Assembly: GCF_001612745.1 (NCBI RefSeq)
Contig: NZ_BDBA01000025.1
Coordinates: 1 to 64,000 of the forward strand
Direction: 5' to 3'
Length of the DNA: 64,000 nucleotides
Source: Nocardia amamiensis NBRC 102102
GTDB taxonomy: Bacteria; Actinomycetota; Actinomycetes; Mycobacteriales; Mycobacteriaceae
Positions 19,444 to 29,864 of this stretch are shown piece by piece. Below the pieces are notes generated by a model. The model did not search any database. It was given only the letters and a program-made list of their open reading frames with translations, and had not been told where the DNA came from. Every line of letters begins with the position of its first letter. Positions within the stretch are counted from its first letter, which is position 1. Position numbers and translations under genes: made by a program.

Positions 19444-20417
19444 CAGCCGATGTGAAAGACGAGTTGAGCAGGCTCACCGTCGCACAGGTGAGTTCCCGCA
19501 AGGCGGAACTGTCCGCTCTGCTGCGTTTCGCGGGCGGCCTGCACATCGTCGGCGGCCGGGTGATCGTCGAGGCCGAGGTGGACATGGGCTCCATCGCGCG
19601 CAGACTGCGCCGGGAGATCTTCGAGCTCTACGGCTACGGCTCCGATGTGCACGTGCTCGGCGCAGGCGGGCTGCGCAAGACCTCCCGGTACGTGGTGCGC
19701 GTGTCCAAGGAGGGCGAGGCCCTGGCCCGGCAGACCGGTTTGCTCGACGTCCGCGGTCGTCCGGTGCGCGGCCTGCCCGCGCAGGTCGTCGGCGGCAGCA
19801 TCGCAGACGCCGAAGCCGCTTGGCGCGGAGCGTTTCTCGCCCACGGCTCGCTCACCGAGCCGGGTCGCTCCTCCGCGCTGGAGGTCAGTTGCCCCGGTCC
19901 GGAGGCGGCGCTGGCGCTGGTCGGCGCGGCGCGGCGGCTCGGGATCACGGCCAAGGCCCGCGAGGTGCGCGGCACCGACCGCGTGGTGGTACGCGACGGC
20001 GAGGCGATCGGCGCGCTGCTGACCAGGATGGGCGCGCACGGCACCAGGATGGTCTGGGAGGAGCGCAGGCTGCGCCGCGAGGTCCGCGCGACCGCCAATC
20101 GGCTGGCCAACTTCGACGACGCCAACCTGCGCCGGTCGGCGCGGGCCGCGGTCGCCGCGGCCGCGCGGGTGGAACGCGCGCTGGAGATCCTCAGCGACGA
20201 CGTGCCCGACCATCTCGCCGCCGCGGGCAGGCTGCGCGTGCAGCACCGCCAGGCGTCGCTGGAGGAACTCGGCCAGCTCGCCGATCCGCCGATGACGAAG
20301 GACGCTGTGGCGGGCCGGATCCGGCGGCTGTTGTCGATGGCCGACCGGCGGGCCAAGGAACTCGGCGTGCCCGACACCGAATCCGCCGTCACGGCCGAGC
20401 TGCTGGACGAAGCCTGA
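19434..20417 (+). CDS. whiA: DNA-binding protein WhiA
   Basis: 327-residue regulator related to Streptomyces WhiA, which with WhiB controls sporulation septation. In non-sporulating mycolate bacteria it is linked to growth and division. The N-terminal two-thirds is the LAGLIDADG-like fold ([32 protein letters not shown]). The C-terminal helix-turn-helix is near residues 280-310 ([20 protein letters not shown]). The GTG at 19434 has AAAGGAG at ideal spacing and lies inside the end of yvcK, ensuring coupling. Confidence 0.96.
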   Translation: MAMTADVKDELSRLTVAQVSSRKAELSALLRFAGGLHIVGGRVIVEAEVDMGSIARRLRREIFELYGYGSDVHVLGAGGLRKTSRYVVRVSKEGEALARQTGLLDVRGRPVRGLPAQVVGGSIADAEAAWRGAFLAHGSLTEPGRSSALEVSCPGPEAALALVGAARRLGITAKAREVRGTDRVVVRDGEAIGALLTRMGAHGTRMVWEERRLRREVRATANRLANFDDANLRRSARAAVAAAARVERALEILSDDVPDHLAAAGRLRVQHRQASLEELGQLADPPMTKDAVAGRIRRLLSMADRRAKELGVPDTESAVTAELLDEA

Positions 20418-20577
20418 CGTCCGATTTCCGCTGACGCCCGCCCACGGAACGGCGGCGTACTGATTTCGGAACTTTTCTCAAGTCGGGCGTCTGACCAGGC
20501 ATGCTGTCCTCACGAATGCCAGGTGCCTGTCAGAGAGGTCACAGCAGGGCGTTAGTGTGAGTAGGGCATCGGAATGA

Positions 20578-21624
<1,047 letters not shown>

Positions 21625-21629
21625 CGCGT

Positions 21630-22844
21630 ATGGCTGTCAAGACACTCGCGGACCTGCTCGGCGAGGGTGTGGAGGGTCGGGGCGTGCTCGTGCGCTCCGA
21701 CCTGAACGTCCCCCTCGACGACAATGGACAGATCACCGATCCCGGCCGGATCATCGCCTCTACGCCGACCATCAAGGCGCTGGCCGAGGCGGGCGCCAAG
21801 GTCATCGTGACCGCGCACCTGGGCAGGCCGAAGGGCGAGCCGGACCCCAAGTTCTCGCTGGCGCCGGTGGCCGCCAGGCTCGCCGAGGAACTGGGCCGCA
21901 ACGTCCAGCTCGCCGGTGACGTGGTGGGCCAGGACGCGCTCGCGCGGTCCGAGGGCCTCACCGACGGCGACGTGCTGCTGCTGGAGAACGTCCGGTTCGA
22001 CCCGCGCGAGACCAGCAAGGACGATGCCGACCGCGCCAAGCTGGCCGCGGCGCTGGTCGAGCTGGTCGGCGACGACGGCGCGTTCGTCTCCGACGGTTTC
22101 GGCGTGGTGCACCGCAAGCAGGCGTCGGTGTACGACGTGGCGAAGCTGCTGCCGCACTACGCGGGCACGCTGGTCGCGGCCGAGGTCGAGGTGCTGGCGA
22201 AGCTGACCGAGAACCCGGACCGACCCTACGCGGTCGTGCTCGGCGGTTCCAAGGTCTCCGACAAGCTCGCGGTCATCGAGGCGCTCGCGCCGAAGGTGGA
22301 CACGCTGGTGATCGGCGGCGGCATGTGCTTCACCTTCCTTGCCGCACAAGGCCTCTCGGTGGGCGCCTCGCTGCTGCAGGAGGAGATGGTGGACACCTGC
22401 AAGGGGCTGCTCGAGCGGTATGGCGATGTCATCCACCTGCCGCGCGACATCGTGGTGGCCGACAAGTTCGCGGCCGACGCCGAGTCCCTGGTGGTGCCCG
22501 CGCACGAAATCCCGGACAGCTGGCTGGGCCTGGACGTGGGTCCGGAGTCGGTGGACCGTTTCGCGGCACTGCTCACCGAGGCACGCACGGTGTTCTGGAA
22601 CGGCCCGATGGGCGTGTTCGAGTTCGAGAAGTTCGCCGCGGGCACTCGTGGGGTCGCCGAGGCGATCGTCACCGCCACCGGCAAGGGCGCGTTCACCGTC
22701 GTCGGCGGCGGCGACTCGGCCGCGGCCGTGCGCGCGCTGGACCTGCCCGAGGACGGCTTCTCGCATATCTCCACCGGCGGAGGCGCCTCGCTGGAATACC
22801 TCGAGGGCAAGCAACTCCCCGGCATCGCGGTGTTGGAGGACTGA
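21630..22844 (+). CDS. pgk: Phosphoglycerate kinase
   Basis: Transfers phosphate from 1,3-bisphosphoglycerate to ADP. 404 residues with the substrate-binding [40 protein letters not shown], and the nucleotide loop WNGPMGVFE followed by [11 protein letters not shown]. Length and motif spacing are normal. The ATG at 21630 follows the gap stop by five bases. Upstream in-frame codons belong to another frame of gap. Confidence 0.97.
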   Translation: MAVKTLADLLGEGVEGRGVLVRSDLNVPLDDNGQITDPGRIIASTPTIKALAEAGAKVIVTAHLGRPKGEPDPKFSLAPVAARLAEELGRNVQLAGDVVGQDALARSEGLTDGDVLLLENVRFDPRETSKDDADRAKLAAALVELVGDDGAFVSDGFGVVHRKQASVYDVAKLLPHYAGTLVAAEVEVLAKLTENPDRPYAVVLGGSKVSDKLAVIEALAPKVDTLVIGGGMCFTFLAAQGLSVGASLLQEEMVDTCKGLLERYGDVIHLPRDIVVADKFAADAESLVVPAHEIPDSWLGLDVGPESVDRFAALLTEARTVFWNGPMGVFEFEKFAAGTRGVAEAIVTATGKGAFTVVGGGDSAAAVRALDLPEDGFSHISTGGGASLEYLEGKQLPGIAVLED

Positions 22845-22846
22845 GC

Positions 22847-23632
22847 ATGGCACGCAAACCGCTCATCGCGGGCAACTGGAAGATGAACCTCAATCACCTC
22901 GAGGCCATCGCTCTGGTGCAGAAGATCGCCTTCGCCCTGCCGGAGAAGTACTTCGACAAGGTCGACGTGGCGGTGATCCCGCCGTTCACCGACATCCGCA
23001 GCGTGCAGACGCTGATCGAAGGGGACAAACTCCTGCTCACCTATGGCGGGCAGGATGTCTCGGTGCAGGAGTCGGGCGCCTACACCGGCGAGATCAGCGC
23101 GAGCATGCTCGCCAAGCTGGGCTGCACCTTCGTCGTGGTGGGGCACTCGGAACGGCGCCAGTACCACAACGAGGACGACGCCATCGTGCTGGCCAAGGCC
23201 AAGCAGGCGCTGAAGCACGGCATCACGCCGATCGTGTGCATCGGCGAGGGCCTGAACATCCGCGAAGCGGGCACGCACGTCGAGTACAACCTCGAGCAGT
23301 TGCGCGGATCGCTGAAAGGCCTTACGGCGGAAGAGGTCTCGAAGATCGTCATCGCCTACGAGCCGGTGTGGGCGATCGGTACCGGCAGGGTCGCCACACC
23401 TGCCGACGCGCAGGAGGTCTGTGCGGCGATTCGCGGTGAGCTGGCGCTGCTGACCTCGCCCGAGATCGCCGCGGAGGTCCGCGTGCTCTATGGCGGTTCG
23501 GTGAACGCCAAGAACGTCGGTGAGTTGGTCGCTCAGACCGACATCGACGGCGCTCTGGTCGGCGGCGCATCGCTCAAGGGTGACGAGTTCGCCACCCTTT
23601 CGGCGATCGCGGCGGGCGGCCCCTTGCCCTGA
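22847..23632 (+). CDS. tpiA: Triosephosphate isomerase
   Basis: Interconverts dihydroxyacetone phosphate and glyceraldehyde 3-phosphate. The 261-residue TIM barrel has all catalytic residues: Lys12 in AGNWKMN, His100 in VVVGHSERR and Glu172 in [11 protein letters not shown], plus the phosphate loops YGGSV and GGASL. It starts two bases after the pgk stop. A strong inverted repeat 21 bp after its stop ends the operon. Confidence 0.97.
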   Translation: MARKPLIAGNWKMNLNHLEAIALVQKIAFALPEKYFDKVDVAVIPPFTDIRSVQTLIEGDKLLLTYGGQDVSVQESGAYTGEISASMLAKLGCTFVVVGHSERRQYHNEDDAIVLAKAKQALKHGITPIVCIGEGLNIREAGTHVEYNLEQLRGSLKGLTAEEVSKIVIAYEPVWAIGTGRVATPADAQEVCAAIRGELALLTSPEIAAEVRVLYGGSVNAKNVGELVAQTDIDGALVGGASLKGDEFATLSAIAAGGPLP

Positions 23633-23652
23633 CCCGGTCGACGGACAACGCG

Positions 23653-23691
23653 CTACAGCCCGGTATCGCTGGCCGCGATGCCGGGCTGTAG
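23653..23691. terminator. Bidirectional hairpin terminator between tpiA and the META gene
   Basis: Perfect 11-bp arms CTACAGCCCGG and CCGGGCTGTAG enclose 17 bases. It lies between two convergent stop codons (23632 and 23709). No long T tract follows, which is common for actinobacterial terminators. Confidence 0.75.
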
Positions 23692-23708
23692 TGATTTCAC
23701 CGCGCCGC

Positions 23709-24491
23709 TCACTGTGCTCGGAAAATCAAGCCGGCGCCGTTGTCGTTGCGCAGGGTCAGCATGTCGGCGTCCACGGTGGCTGCGGTCTTGCCGTCCAGGG
23801 CTTTCAGAACTGCCTGCTCCACCTCCATAACCTCGGGCGAGCACGCCATTTTCGTGGTGGCGACCAAGAAGGTGATCTGCGCTCCGGAGACGTCGGCGCT
23901 GCCGGTGAGGCGATTGCATCCGGTGCTGCCCGAGACGCCGCCGTCCTCGGCGATGGTCAGCGTCGGCTTCGTCTCGTCGAGCGCACGGGAACGGATTTGG
24001 GCGTCCTCCGAGATCAGTGCGGTGACCAGCCATGAGGTGCCTTTGATGGGCCGGTCCGGCTGCGCGACCTCCTTGTCGAGCAGCGTCACGGTCCGGTCGT
24101 CGCTGTGCAGCGTGAGTCGCGCGTCGTCGAGTCGCCAACTGGGCTCGGAGTTCAGCAGGCCGCTGAGCCATTCGTCGGCTCCGCTGCGATCGTCCGGGCA
24201 GGCCATCAGAGTCGTGGACAGACCGGAGACACGGACGACGTGGTCGTCCAGGGTGACCGCGCCGGTGAACTTGTTGCACCCCGCGTCCGCGGTGATCCGG
24301 CCGTCGGGGAAACTGACCGTCAGGGGAGCGCCGCCGGGAATCGGGGTTCCCTCGACGCCGGTCGAGAGGAACGTGCGGCCCACCGGGCTCGGCCCGTCGG
24401 AGGTCTGTACCGGACGGTTGCTCGAGCACGCCGCGATCGCGCAGGGGGCGATCAGAACAGCGAAGGCTAGTCGTGCGAAGTGTGCCGCCAT
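23709..24491 (-). CDS. Lipoprotein with two META (HslJ-like) domains
   Basis: 260-residue precursor with a lipoprotein signal peptide (lipobox IAAC, Cys22). It has two repeated META/HslJ-like modules. The first contains TVSFPDGRITADAGCNKFTG and the second TLTIAEDGGVSGSTGCNRLTG, each followed by a conserved MAC segment (TTLMACPD, TTKMACSP), so each module has a likely disulfide. Such proteins are linked to stress or drug tolerance in enterobacteria, but here the role is unknown. Ends 18 bp from the tpiA terminator. Confidence 0.85.
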   Translation of the reverse strand: MAAHFARLAFAVLIAPCAIAACSSNRPVQTSDGPSPVGRTFLSTGVEGTPIPGGAPLTVSFPDGRITADAGCNKFTGAVTLDDHVVRVSGLSTTLMACPDDRSGADEWLSGLLNSEPSWRLDDARLTLHSDDRTVTLLDKEVAQPDRPIKGTSWLVTALISEDAQIRSRALDETKPTLTIAEDGGVSGSTGCNRLTGSADVSGAQITFLVATTKMACSPEVMEVEQAVLKALDGKTAATVDADMLTLRNDNGAGLIFRAQ

Positions 24492-24702
24492 GCGGCGATG
24501 CTACCGACGAGGCACTGAGCGGCCCGGATTTCGCGGGTTGGGACGGCCTGCCGAGATGCGGTGCGGTCCCTCGGGGCCGTCGGGCGTCGCGCCAAGGCCT
24601 CCGAGTCCGCCGTCACCGAGTCGGCGTCCCGGACGAGGCCGATTCGCGCCCGCCGCGGACGTAGGCGATACGGGAGTCGAGCCAAGAATCCGGATACATG
24701 GG

Positions 24703-24777
24703 ATGACTCATCGGGTGTGCGTTACTATCTGTGCCGTGCACCGATGCTTCCCCATAACCCCGCCGCCCGCGTCCTGA
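24703..24777 (+). CDS. Putative 24-residue cysteine-containing leader peptide
   Basis: The frame ATG to TGA encodes 24 residues with three evenly spaced cysteines (positions 6, 11 and 15) and a proline-rich end (TPPPAS). It lies 19 nt before a GC-rich hairpin with a T run and 113 nt before the EamA exporter gene. Cysteine-rich upstream frames act as attenuator sensors for sulfur genes in actinobacteria. EamA of E. coli exports cysteine and O-acetylserine. The assignment is inference: there is no clear ribosome-binding site, though TACAT 6 nt upstream could be part of a -10 box. Confidence 0.35.
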   Translation: MTHRVCVTICAVHRCFPITPPPAS

Positions 24778-24795
24778 GCGAGGTGTAGGTATTCC

Positions 24796-24826
24796 GCGCG
24801 CCACCGAAGGGTGGGCGCGCCATTTT
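24796..24826 (+). terminator. Attenuator-like hairpin with T run upstream of the EamA gene
   Basis: Arms GCGCGCCACC (24796-24805) and GGTGGGCGCGC (24810-24820) pair over ten base pairs with one bulged G and a GAAG loop. They are followed by CATTTT. This is the clearest intrinsic-terminator shape on the plus strand in the window, and it lies inside a leader, not after a gene. Confidence 0.5.
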
Positions 24827-24890
24827 CGGCATCGCTGTGCACCTCGCTTCCGCGACCCCATCCCCTTTCAGTCGCAGGAGCCCGATCTTT

Positions 24891-25835
24891 ATGTCCACTT
24901 CTGTGTCCACGGCCAGCCGTTCCGGGCTGGTCTATCTCGTCGGCGCCGGAATCCTTTGGGGGACCGGCGGCCTGCTCGGCACGCTGCTGCACCGAGCCAC
25001 CGGTCTTTCCCCCGTTTCGGTCGCCACCTGCCGGCTCGCCGTCGGCGGGCTGCTACTGGTGGCGCTGCTCGTCACCAGACGGCAGCCTTGGCCACGAAAT
25101 CCGTTGGCGTGGCGTCGCATCGGCGCGGTCGCGGTGCTCGCGGCGACCTTCCAGGCGGCCTACTTCGGCGCCGTCGCGGCCGCGTCGGTCAGTCTCGCCA
25201 CCCTGATCACCATCGGCATGTCGCCGGTGGTCGTCGCCGTGCTGGAGCATGTCACCGGAAGGCGTGCGGTGGACCGGCGGCGCGCGGGGACGATCGGCAT
25301 CGCCCTGTGCGGGCTGGCATTGCTGGTCGGGGTGCCGTCCGGTGGAGCGAACGCGGGCGGGCTGGTGGTGGGCGCGGTGCTCGCGTCGGTGGCCGCCACG
25401 GCTTTCGCGACGGTCACGGTGATCAACGCGGCACCGGTGCCCGGCCTCGACGCGATGACCACCACGGGTCTCGGATTCACCGGCGGCGCGCTGCTGCTGG
25501 TTCCGGTAGCGGCCATGAGCGGGCTCGCGTTCGAGCTGACAGTGGGCAGCATCGGATTGGTCCTGCTGCTAGGGCTGGCGCCTACCGCGGTCGCCTACAC
25601 CCTGTACTTCCGCGGGCTCTCGGATGCCGGGCCCGGGATCGCCGCGGTGCTCGCGCTCCTCGAACCGCTCACCGGGGCGCTGCTGGCCGCGGTAGTGCTC
25701 GGTGAACGCCTCACCACGCTGGGACTGCTCGGCGCCGCGTTGCTCATCGTGGCGTTGTTGCTCGCGGCGACGCCAGGGCGCTCGCGGGTCGACGGGCTGG
25801 ACATGGCCACCGGCAGCCACCGTTCGCGGGACTAG
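24891..25835 (+). CDS. EamA/DMT-family transporter
   Basis: Predicted exporter of 314 residues with ten membrane segments in two EamA repeats (first from residue 11, second from about 160). Conserved signs are WGTGGLLGTLL, the end-of-helix PVVVAVLE in repeat 1 and LALLEPLTGALLAAVVLGE in repeat 2. Substrates of this family are often amino acids or metabolites, including cysteine pathway compounds. The ATG at 24891 has AGGAG upstream. A possible leader peptide and attenuator precede it. The MFS gene starts 10 bp later and has its -10 box over this gene's stop codon. Confidence 0.85.
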   Translation: MSTSVSTASRSGLVYLVGAGILWGTGGLLGTLLHRATGLSPVSVATCRLAVGGLLLVALLVTRRQPWPRNPLAWRRIGAVAVLAATFQAAYFGAVAAASVSLATLITIGMSPVVVAVLEHVTGRRAVDRRRAGTIGIALCGLALLVGVPSGGANAGGLVVGAVLASVAATAFATVTVINAAPVPGLDAMTTTGLGFTGGALLLVPVAAMSGLAFELTVGSIGLVLLLGLAPTAVAYTLYFRGLSDAGPGIAAVLALLEPLTGALLAAVVLGERLTTLGLLGAALLIVALLLAATPGRSRVDGLDMATGSHRSRD

Positions 25836-25838
25836 GCT
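25833..25838 (+). promoter_or_regulatory. -10 box (TAGGCT) for the leaderless MFS gene
   Basis: TAGGCT ends 7 nt before the GTG at 25846. Its first three bases are also the TAG stop of the EamA gene. Confidence 0.5.
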
Positions 25839-25845
25839 TCGGCCC

Positions 25846-27444
25846 GTGACCGCTGCCGCGACGACCCCTGGCTCCACGTGGGCGCCGCTGCGTGCACCGA
25901 TATACCGGGCGCTCTGGCTGGCCCAGCTCGTGTCCAATCTGGGCACCTGGATGCAGACCGTCGGGGCGCAATGGCTCCTGGTCGATTTGCCCAATGCCGC
26001 GGCTCTGGTGTCGTTCGTGCAGACCGCGATCACGCTGCCGGTGATGCTGCTGGCCATTCCGTCCGGCGTGATCGCCGACCTGGTGGACCGGCGCAGGCTG
26101 CTGCTCGGCGCGCAGTCGACCATGGCGGCGCTCGCGGCGATTCTCGCCGTGTCGACCGCGACCGGGCACACCACGCCTCCGGTGCTGCTGACGCTCCTGT
26201 TCCTGCTCGGCTGCGGGCAGGCGCTGACCGCCCCCGCCTGGCAGGCCATTCAGCCGGAGCTGGTCACGCGCGAGCAGATACCGGCTGCCGCGGCGCTGGG
26301 CAGCATGAACATCAATATCGGCCGAGCGGTGGGCCCTGCGCTCGCCGGTGTGCTGATCGCGCTGTCCGGGCCGACATTGGTGTTCGCGCTCAACGCGGTG
26401 TCCTTCGGTGGGATCGTCGCGGCACTGACGTTCTGGCGTCGGCCGGCGATGGACCGGCGGCTGCCCACCGAGCGTCCGCTGGCGGCGTTGCAGGCGGGCA
26501 CCCGTTTCATCCGAGCCGCACCGGCGATCCGCCGTGTGCTGCTGCGTTCGCTCTTGTTCATCGCGCCCGCCAGCGCTGTGTGGGCGCTGCTGCCGGTGAT
26601 CGCACGCGATCGGCTCGGCCTGTCGTCCTCCGGATACGGTCTGATGCTCGGCGCGCTGGGGCTCGGCGCTGTGGTCGGCGCCGCGGCTTTGTCGCGCCTG
26701 CGGCAATTGCTGAACCCGACCCAGCGGCTGAGTACAGCTGCGATCCTGTTCGGACTCGCGACTGTAGGTACCGCGCTGTTACGCGTCGTGCCAGTGATCA
26801 TGGTGCTCCTGGTTTTCGCGGGTCTGGCCTGGCTGCTGGCGATGTCCACGATGAACTCGACCATGCAGCTGCTGCTACCCGCCTGGGTGCGTGCCCGCGG
26901 GCTGTCGGTGTATCTGCTGGTGTTCATGGGTGGCCAGGCGATCGGCTCGCTGGTCTGGGGTCTGCTCGCCGACGCCATCGGATCGGTGCCCGCGCTGCTG
27001 TGGGCGGCGGTGCTGCTCGGGTTCTGCGCGGTGAGCACCATATGGCTGCCGATCCGGCACAACGCCGAGCAGATCGACCTGACGCCGTCGGCCTTCTGGC
27101 CGGAGCCCCAATTGGTGGTCGAACCCGATCCCGACGACGGCCCGGTGCTGATCCTGCGCGACTACGACGTGCCCCCGGAGAACGTCGAGGAATTCCTCAC
27201 CGCCATGACCTTCGTCGGCCGGTCCCGGCAGCGCACCGGCGCGATGGAATGGCGGCTCTACCGCGACGTCGGGGTGATCGACCGCTATGTCGAGGCATTC
27301 GTCGTGCGGTCGTGGGCCGAGCACATGCACCAGCACCAGGTTCGACTCACCGCCCAGGACCAGCTACGGGAGCAGGCCGTCGCGAAGTTCACCACCGCCG
27401 AGGGCGACCGGGTCACCCATCTCGTCGCGGTCGACCGGCGCTGA
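25846..27444 (+). CDS. MFS transporter of the MFS_3 (EntS/DUF894-like) type with C-terminal extension
   Basis: 532 residues. The first about 410 form a 12-helix major facilitator exporter of the group that includes the siderophore exporter EntS (LVSNLGTWMQTVGAQWLL, SGVIADLVDRRRLLL, ALGSMNINIGRAVGPALAG, PVIARDRLGLSSSGYG). The last about 115 residues form a soluble domain with alpha/beta character (LILRDYDVPPENVEEFL, GAMEWRLYRDVGVIDRYVE), resembling a ferredoxin-like monooxygenase/Dabb fold. This extension is common in actinobacterial members and its role is unknown. Substrate not predictable. Confidence 0.85.
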   Translation: MTAAATTPGSTWAPLRAPIYRALWLAQLVSNLGTWMQTVGAQWLLVDLPNAAALVSFVQTAITLPVMLLAIPSGVIADLVDRRRLLLGAQSTMAALAAILAVSTATGHTTPPVLLTLLFLLGCGQALTAPAWQAIQPELVTREQIPAAAALGSMNINIGRAVGPALAGVLIALSGPTLVFALNAVSFGGIVAALTFWRRPAMDRRLPTERPLAALQAGTRFIRAAPAIRRVLLRSLLFIAPASAVWALLPVIARDRLGLSSSGYGLMLGALGLGAVVGAAALSRLRQLLNPTQRLSTAAILFGLATVGTALLRVVPVIMVLLVFAGLAWLLAMSTMNSTMQLLLPAWVRARGLSVYLLVFMGGQAIGSLVWGLLADAIGSVPALLWAAVLLGFCAVSTIWLPIRHNAEQIDLTPSAFWPEPQLVVEPDPDDGPVLILRDYDVPPENVEEFLTAMTFVGRSRQRTGAMEWRLYRDVGVIDRYVEAFVVRSWAEHMHQHQVRLTAQDQLREQAVAKFTTAEGDRVTHLVAVDRR

Positions 27445-27482
27445 GGCCGAGTGCCTGATTCGGTGCGATCGCACCGACCGCA

Positions 27483-27488
27483 TACACT
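27483..27488 (+). promoter_or_regulatory. -10 box (TACACT) for leaderless secG
   Basis: TACACT ends 7 nt before the secG ATG at 27496. Confidence 0.5.
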
Positions 27489-27495
27489 GTCCGGC

Positions 27496-27729
27496 ATGCG
27501 GATGTTCCTGGATATCCTCCTGATCATCACCAGCATGCTGCTGGTGCTGCTGGTGCTGCTGCACCGCGCCAAGGGTGGAGGTCTGTCCAGCCTGTTCGGC
27601 GGCGGCGTGCAGTCCAGTCTGTCCGGCTCCACGGTCGTGGAGAAGAACCTCGACCGCGTCACCATCTTCACCGGCGTCATCTGGCTGATCGCCATCCTCG
27701 GCATCGGCCTGGAGATCAAGTTCGCCTGA
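27496..27729 (+). CDS. secG: Preprotein translocase subunit SecG
   Basis: Small membrane subunit of the SecYEG protein channel. The 77-residue product has two membrane segments (about residues 2-22 and 53-73) joined by the conserved loop HRAKGGGLSSLFGGGVQSSL. Length and loop are typical for actinobacterial SecG. In M. tuberculosis secG likewise lies after the gap-pgk-tpi operon. Probably leaderless and expressed alone. Confidence 0.95.
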   Translation: MRMFLDILLIITSMLLVLLVLLHRAKGGGLSSLFGGGVQSSLSGSTVVEKNLDRVTIFTGVIWLIAILGIGLEIKFA

Positions 27730-27825
27730 TCCGAGTCAACGCGCTCCCCGGAAGCGCCGCCGGACCGAGCACGATCGCGGCGATCACGGACGGGGTGCAG
27801 CGCTTCCTCGGCGTGCTCTGATCGG

Positions 27826-28674
27826 TCAATCGGTGCGCGGAACGCGCCCGTCGACGTCGGTGAAACCGTAGTAGTCCGCAAGATCGGCTACTCGCCACGA
27901 CAATCCGGTGCGCGAGCGGCGCCCGGCGTCGGTGGCCAGCGCGACGACTGCACGGCCGGTGAAGCGCGGCGTCTGGGCCTCGGCGAGGTCGAAGGTGCCC
28001 TCGCCTGGCAGCGTGACCAGCCGGTGCCCGTGCGCGTCGGCCGGAACCAGCTGCAGCAGTTCGGTATCGACGATGCCCGGCCACAGCGAGACCACGGTCA
28101 CGTCGGTGCCCGCGAGATTATGCGCCATGTCGGCGGTGAGCCGGTCCAGCGCGCACTTCGCGACGCCGTACACAGCGTTGTGCATGTACCTGCGCGCCCC
28201 GGGTGAGGAGATGTTGACGATCAGCCCGCCCGATTCGATCAGCAGAGGCGCGGCGAAAACGCTCGCCACGTAATGCGACCGGACACCAACGTCGAAGGTC
28301 TCGTCCCAGGCCGCCGGTGGAACCTCCCAGAACGGCTTGCCGAGCCAGCGGACCGCGGCGGGGGAGTTGTAGACGTTGTTCACCAGCACGTCCAGCCTGC
28401 CGTGCTCAGTGCGGATCAGTTCGAACAGCCGCTCCACCGCATCGTCGTCGCGGTGATCGCACACGAACGGGATGCCCACCCCGCCCGCCGCATCGATCTC
28501 GGCGGCTGTCGCGTGCACGGTGCCGGGCAAGCGTCCCTGCGCGGTCGAGCGCCCGGTGACGAACACGGTCGCACCCGCCGCGCCCAACTCCAGCGCGATC
28601 CCCTTGCCGATACCGCGACTGGCGCCGGTGACCACCGCGATCTTGCCTTCGAGCTTGTCCGGTAGTCCACTCAC
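27826..28674 (-). CDS. Short-chain dehydrogenase/reductase (DHRS1-like)
   Basis: 282-residue Rossmann-fold oxidoreductase. Cofactor motif TGASRGIG (16-23), NNVY in place of NNAG, active-site serine in NISSPG and catalytic YGVAK are visible. The region VRWLGKPFWEVPPAAWD and WPGIVDTELL are typical of the DHRS1 subgroup. The cofactor is probably NADP(H), judging from the basic residue after TGASRG and no Asp at the end of strand two. The GTG start at 28674 sits at the edge of the dispersed repeat. Substrate unknown. Confidence 0.87.
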   Translation of the reverse strand: MSGLPDKLEGKIAVVTGASRGIGKGIALELGAAGATVFVTGRSTAQGRLPGTVHATAAEIDAAGGVGIPFVCDHRDDDAVERLFELIRTEHGRLDVLVNNVYNSPAAVRWLGKPFWEVPPAAWDETFDVGVRSHYVASVFAAPLLIESGGLIVNISSPGARRYMHNAVYGVAKCALDRLTADMAHNLAGTDVTVVSLWPGIVDTELLQLVPADAHGHRLVTLPGEGTFDLAEAQTPRFTGRAVVALATDAGRRSRTGLSWRVADLADYYGFTDVDGRVPRTD

Positions 28675-28699
28675 GACCGCGCCTCGCTAACGCTCGGCT
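28671..28699. repeat. Half-unit of the 77-bp repeat at the SDR start codon
   Basis: Read on the minus strand it is AGCCGAGCG-TTA-GCGAGGCG-CG-GTCGTGA. The 29-base 3' end of each 77-bp unit (56971-56999 and 57048-57076) has the same form with CCG and GA in the two variable slots. In all three places it ends exactly in the start codon context GTCGTGA and provides the GAGG ribosome-binding element. Confidence 0.6.
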
Positions 28700-28813
28700 C
28701 CGTCGTGCGCGGGGGTGCGCTGTAATTTCGGTTCACTCGCTGACGCTCACTCACGGAACTGGGACACTACCGTGAAACAATAACGTGTTCTAGTCCACGG
28801 TTTGGAGGCCGGA

Positions 28814-29803
28814 GTGGAACTGACGCATCGGTTCGTAACGACCAACGGTATTCGTGTGCACCTCGCTGAGCAGGGGGAAGGGCAGCCGGTGATCTTCTGC
28901 CACGGCTTTCCGCACACCTGGTACGTCTGGCACCGCCAGCTCCCCGCGGTCGCCGCGGCAGGGTATCGCGCCATCGCGCCCGACCTGCGCGGCTACGGGC
29001 AGACCGACGCACCCGCCGACCTCGATGCCTACACCAATCGCGCCGTCTGCGCAGACCTGCTCGGCCTCCTCGATGACATCGGCGCCGAGCAGGCGGTGTT
29101 CGTGGGCTTGGACTTCGGCGCCGCGCTGGTGTGGGAACTGGCATTGCGCGCCCCGGAGCGGGTGCGCGCCGTCATCGTCCTGAACAATCCGTTCGCGCCC
29201 CGTCCGTCCCGTGCCCCTTCGCAGCTGTGGGCGAAGGCCGCCGCACGACACTTCCTGCACCTGCACTACTTCCAGACCCCCGGTGTCGCCGACGCGGAAC
29301 TCGGCGCCCGTCCACGGGAATTTCTCACGCGCGTGTACTTTGCACTGAGCGCCGACTATCACTACCTGGACACTTGGCGCTTCCCCGTGGATGGCACCGG
29401 CTACCTCGACGTGCTGCCAGAGGCTCCCGCGCTTCCATGGCGCTGGCTGAGCGGACACGAAGTGGACACCCTGGCACGAGATTTCGAACGCACCGGGTTC
29501 ACCGGCGGATTGAACTGGTACCGCAGCTTGGACCGCAACTGGGAACTCACCGCCGACTACGCGGGCACGAAAGTCACTGTGCCTGCCTATTTCTTGTACG
29601 GCGATCGCGATCCCGACATGGAGGGTTTCAGCGGCCGAGATCCGCTGGCCACCATGCGGGAGCATGTCGTCGACCTGCGCGCGGTGACCGAGATCGCCGA
29701 CGCGGGTCATCTCGTGCAGCTGGAGCGGACCGCCGAGGTGAACGCGTTGCTCACCGCGCATCTGCACCACCTGGCCGCGCACCCTTCCGGGATTTCGGCC
29801 TGA
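28814..29803 (+). CDS. Alpha/beta hydrolase, probable epoxide hydrolase
   Basis: 329 residues with oxyanion motif HGFP (30-33) and nucleophile elbow VGLDFGAAL, in which Asp100 replaces serine, as in epoxide hydrolases and haloalkane dehalogenases. PDLRGYGQTDAP and the C-terminal ADAGHLVQLERT with catalytic histidine fit the epoxide hydrolase branch. LYGDRDPDMEGF may supply the acid. The GTG at 28814 is chosen for GGAGG five bases upstream. A TTG at 28802 is the alternative. Natural substrate unknown; mycolate actinobacteria carry many such enzymes. Confidence 0.85.
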   Translation: MELTHRFVTTNGIRVHLAEQGEGQPVIFCHGFPHTWYVWHRQLPAVAAAGYRAIAPDLRGYGQTDAPADLDAYTNRAVCADLLGLLDDIGAEQAVFVGLDFGAALVWELALRAPERVRAVIVLNNPFAPRPSRAPSQLWAKAAARHFLHLHYFQTPGVADAELGARPREFLTRVYFALSADYHYLDTWRFPVDGTGYLDVLPEAPALPWRWLSGHEVDTLARDFERTGFTGGLNWYRSLDRNWELTADYAGTKVTVPAYFLYGDRDPDMEGFSGRDPLATMREHVVDLRAVTEIADAGHLVQLERTAEVNALLTAHLHHLAAHPSGISA

Positions 29804-29851
29804 GGTGAAAGGTCTTCGGGCCCAGCGCCGTTCGCTGTCGGTGGGCACCGC

Positions 29852-29857
29852 TAATGT
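29852..29857 (+). promoter_or_regulatory. -10 box (TAATGT) of a leaderless gene
   Basis: TAATGT ends 7 nt before the ATG at 29865. Confidence 0.5.
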
Positions 29858-29864
29858 CTGGTGA

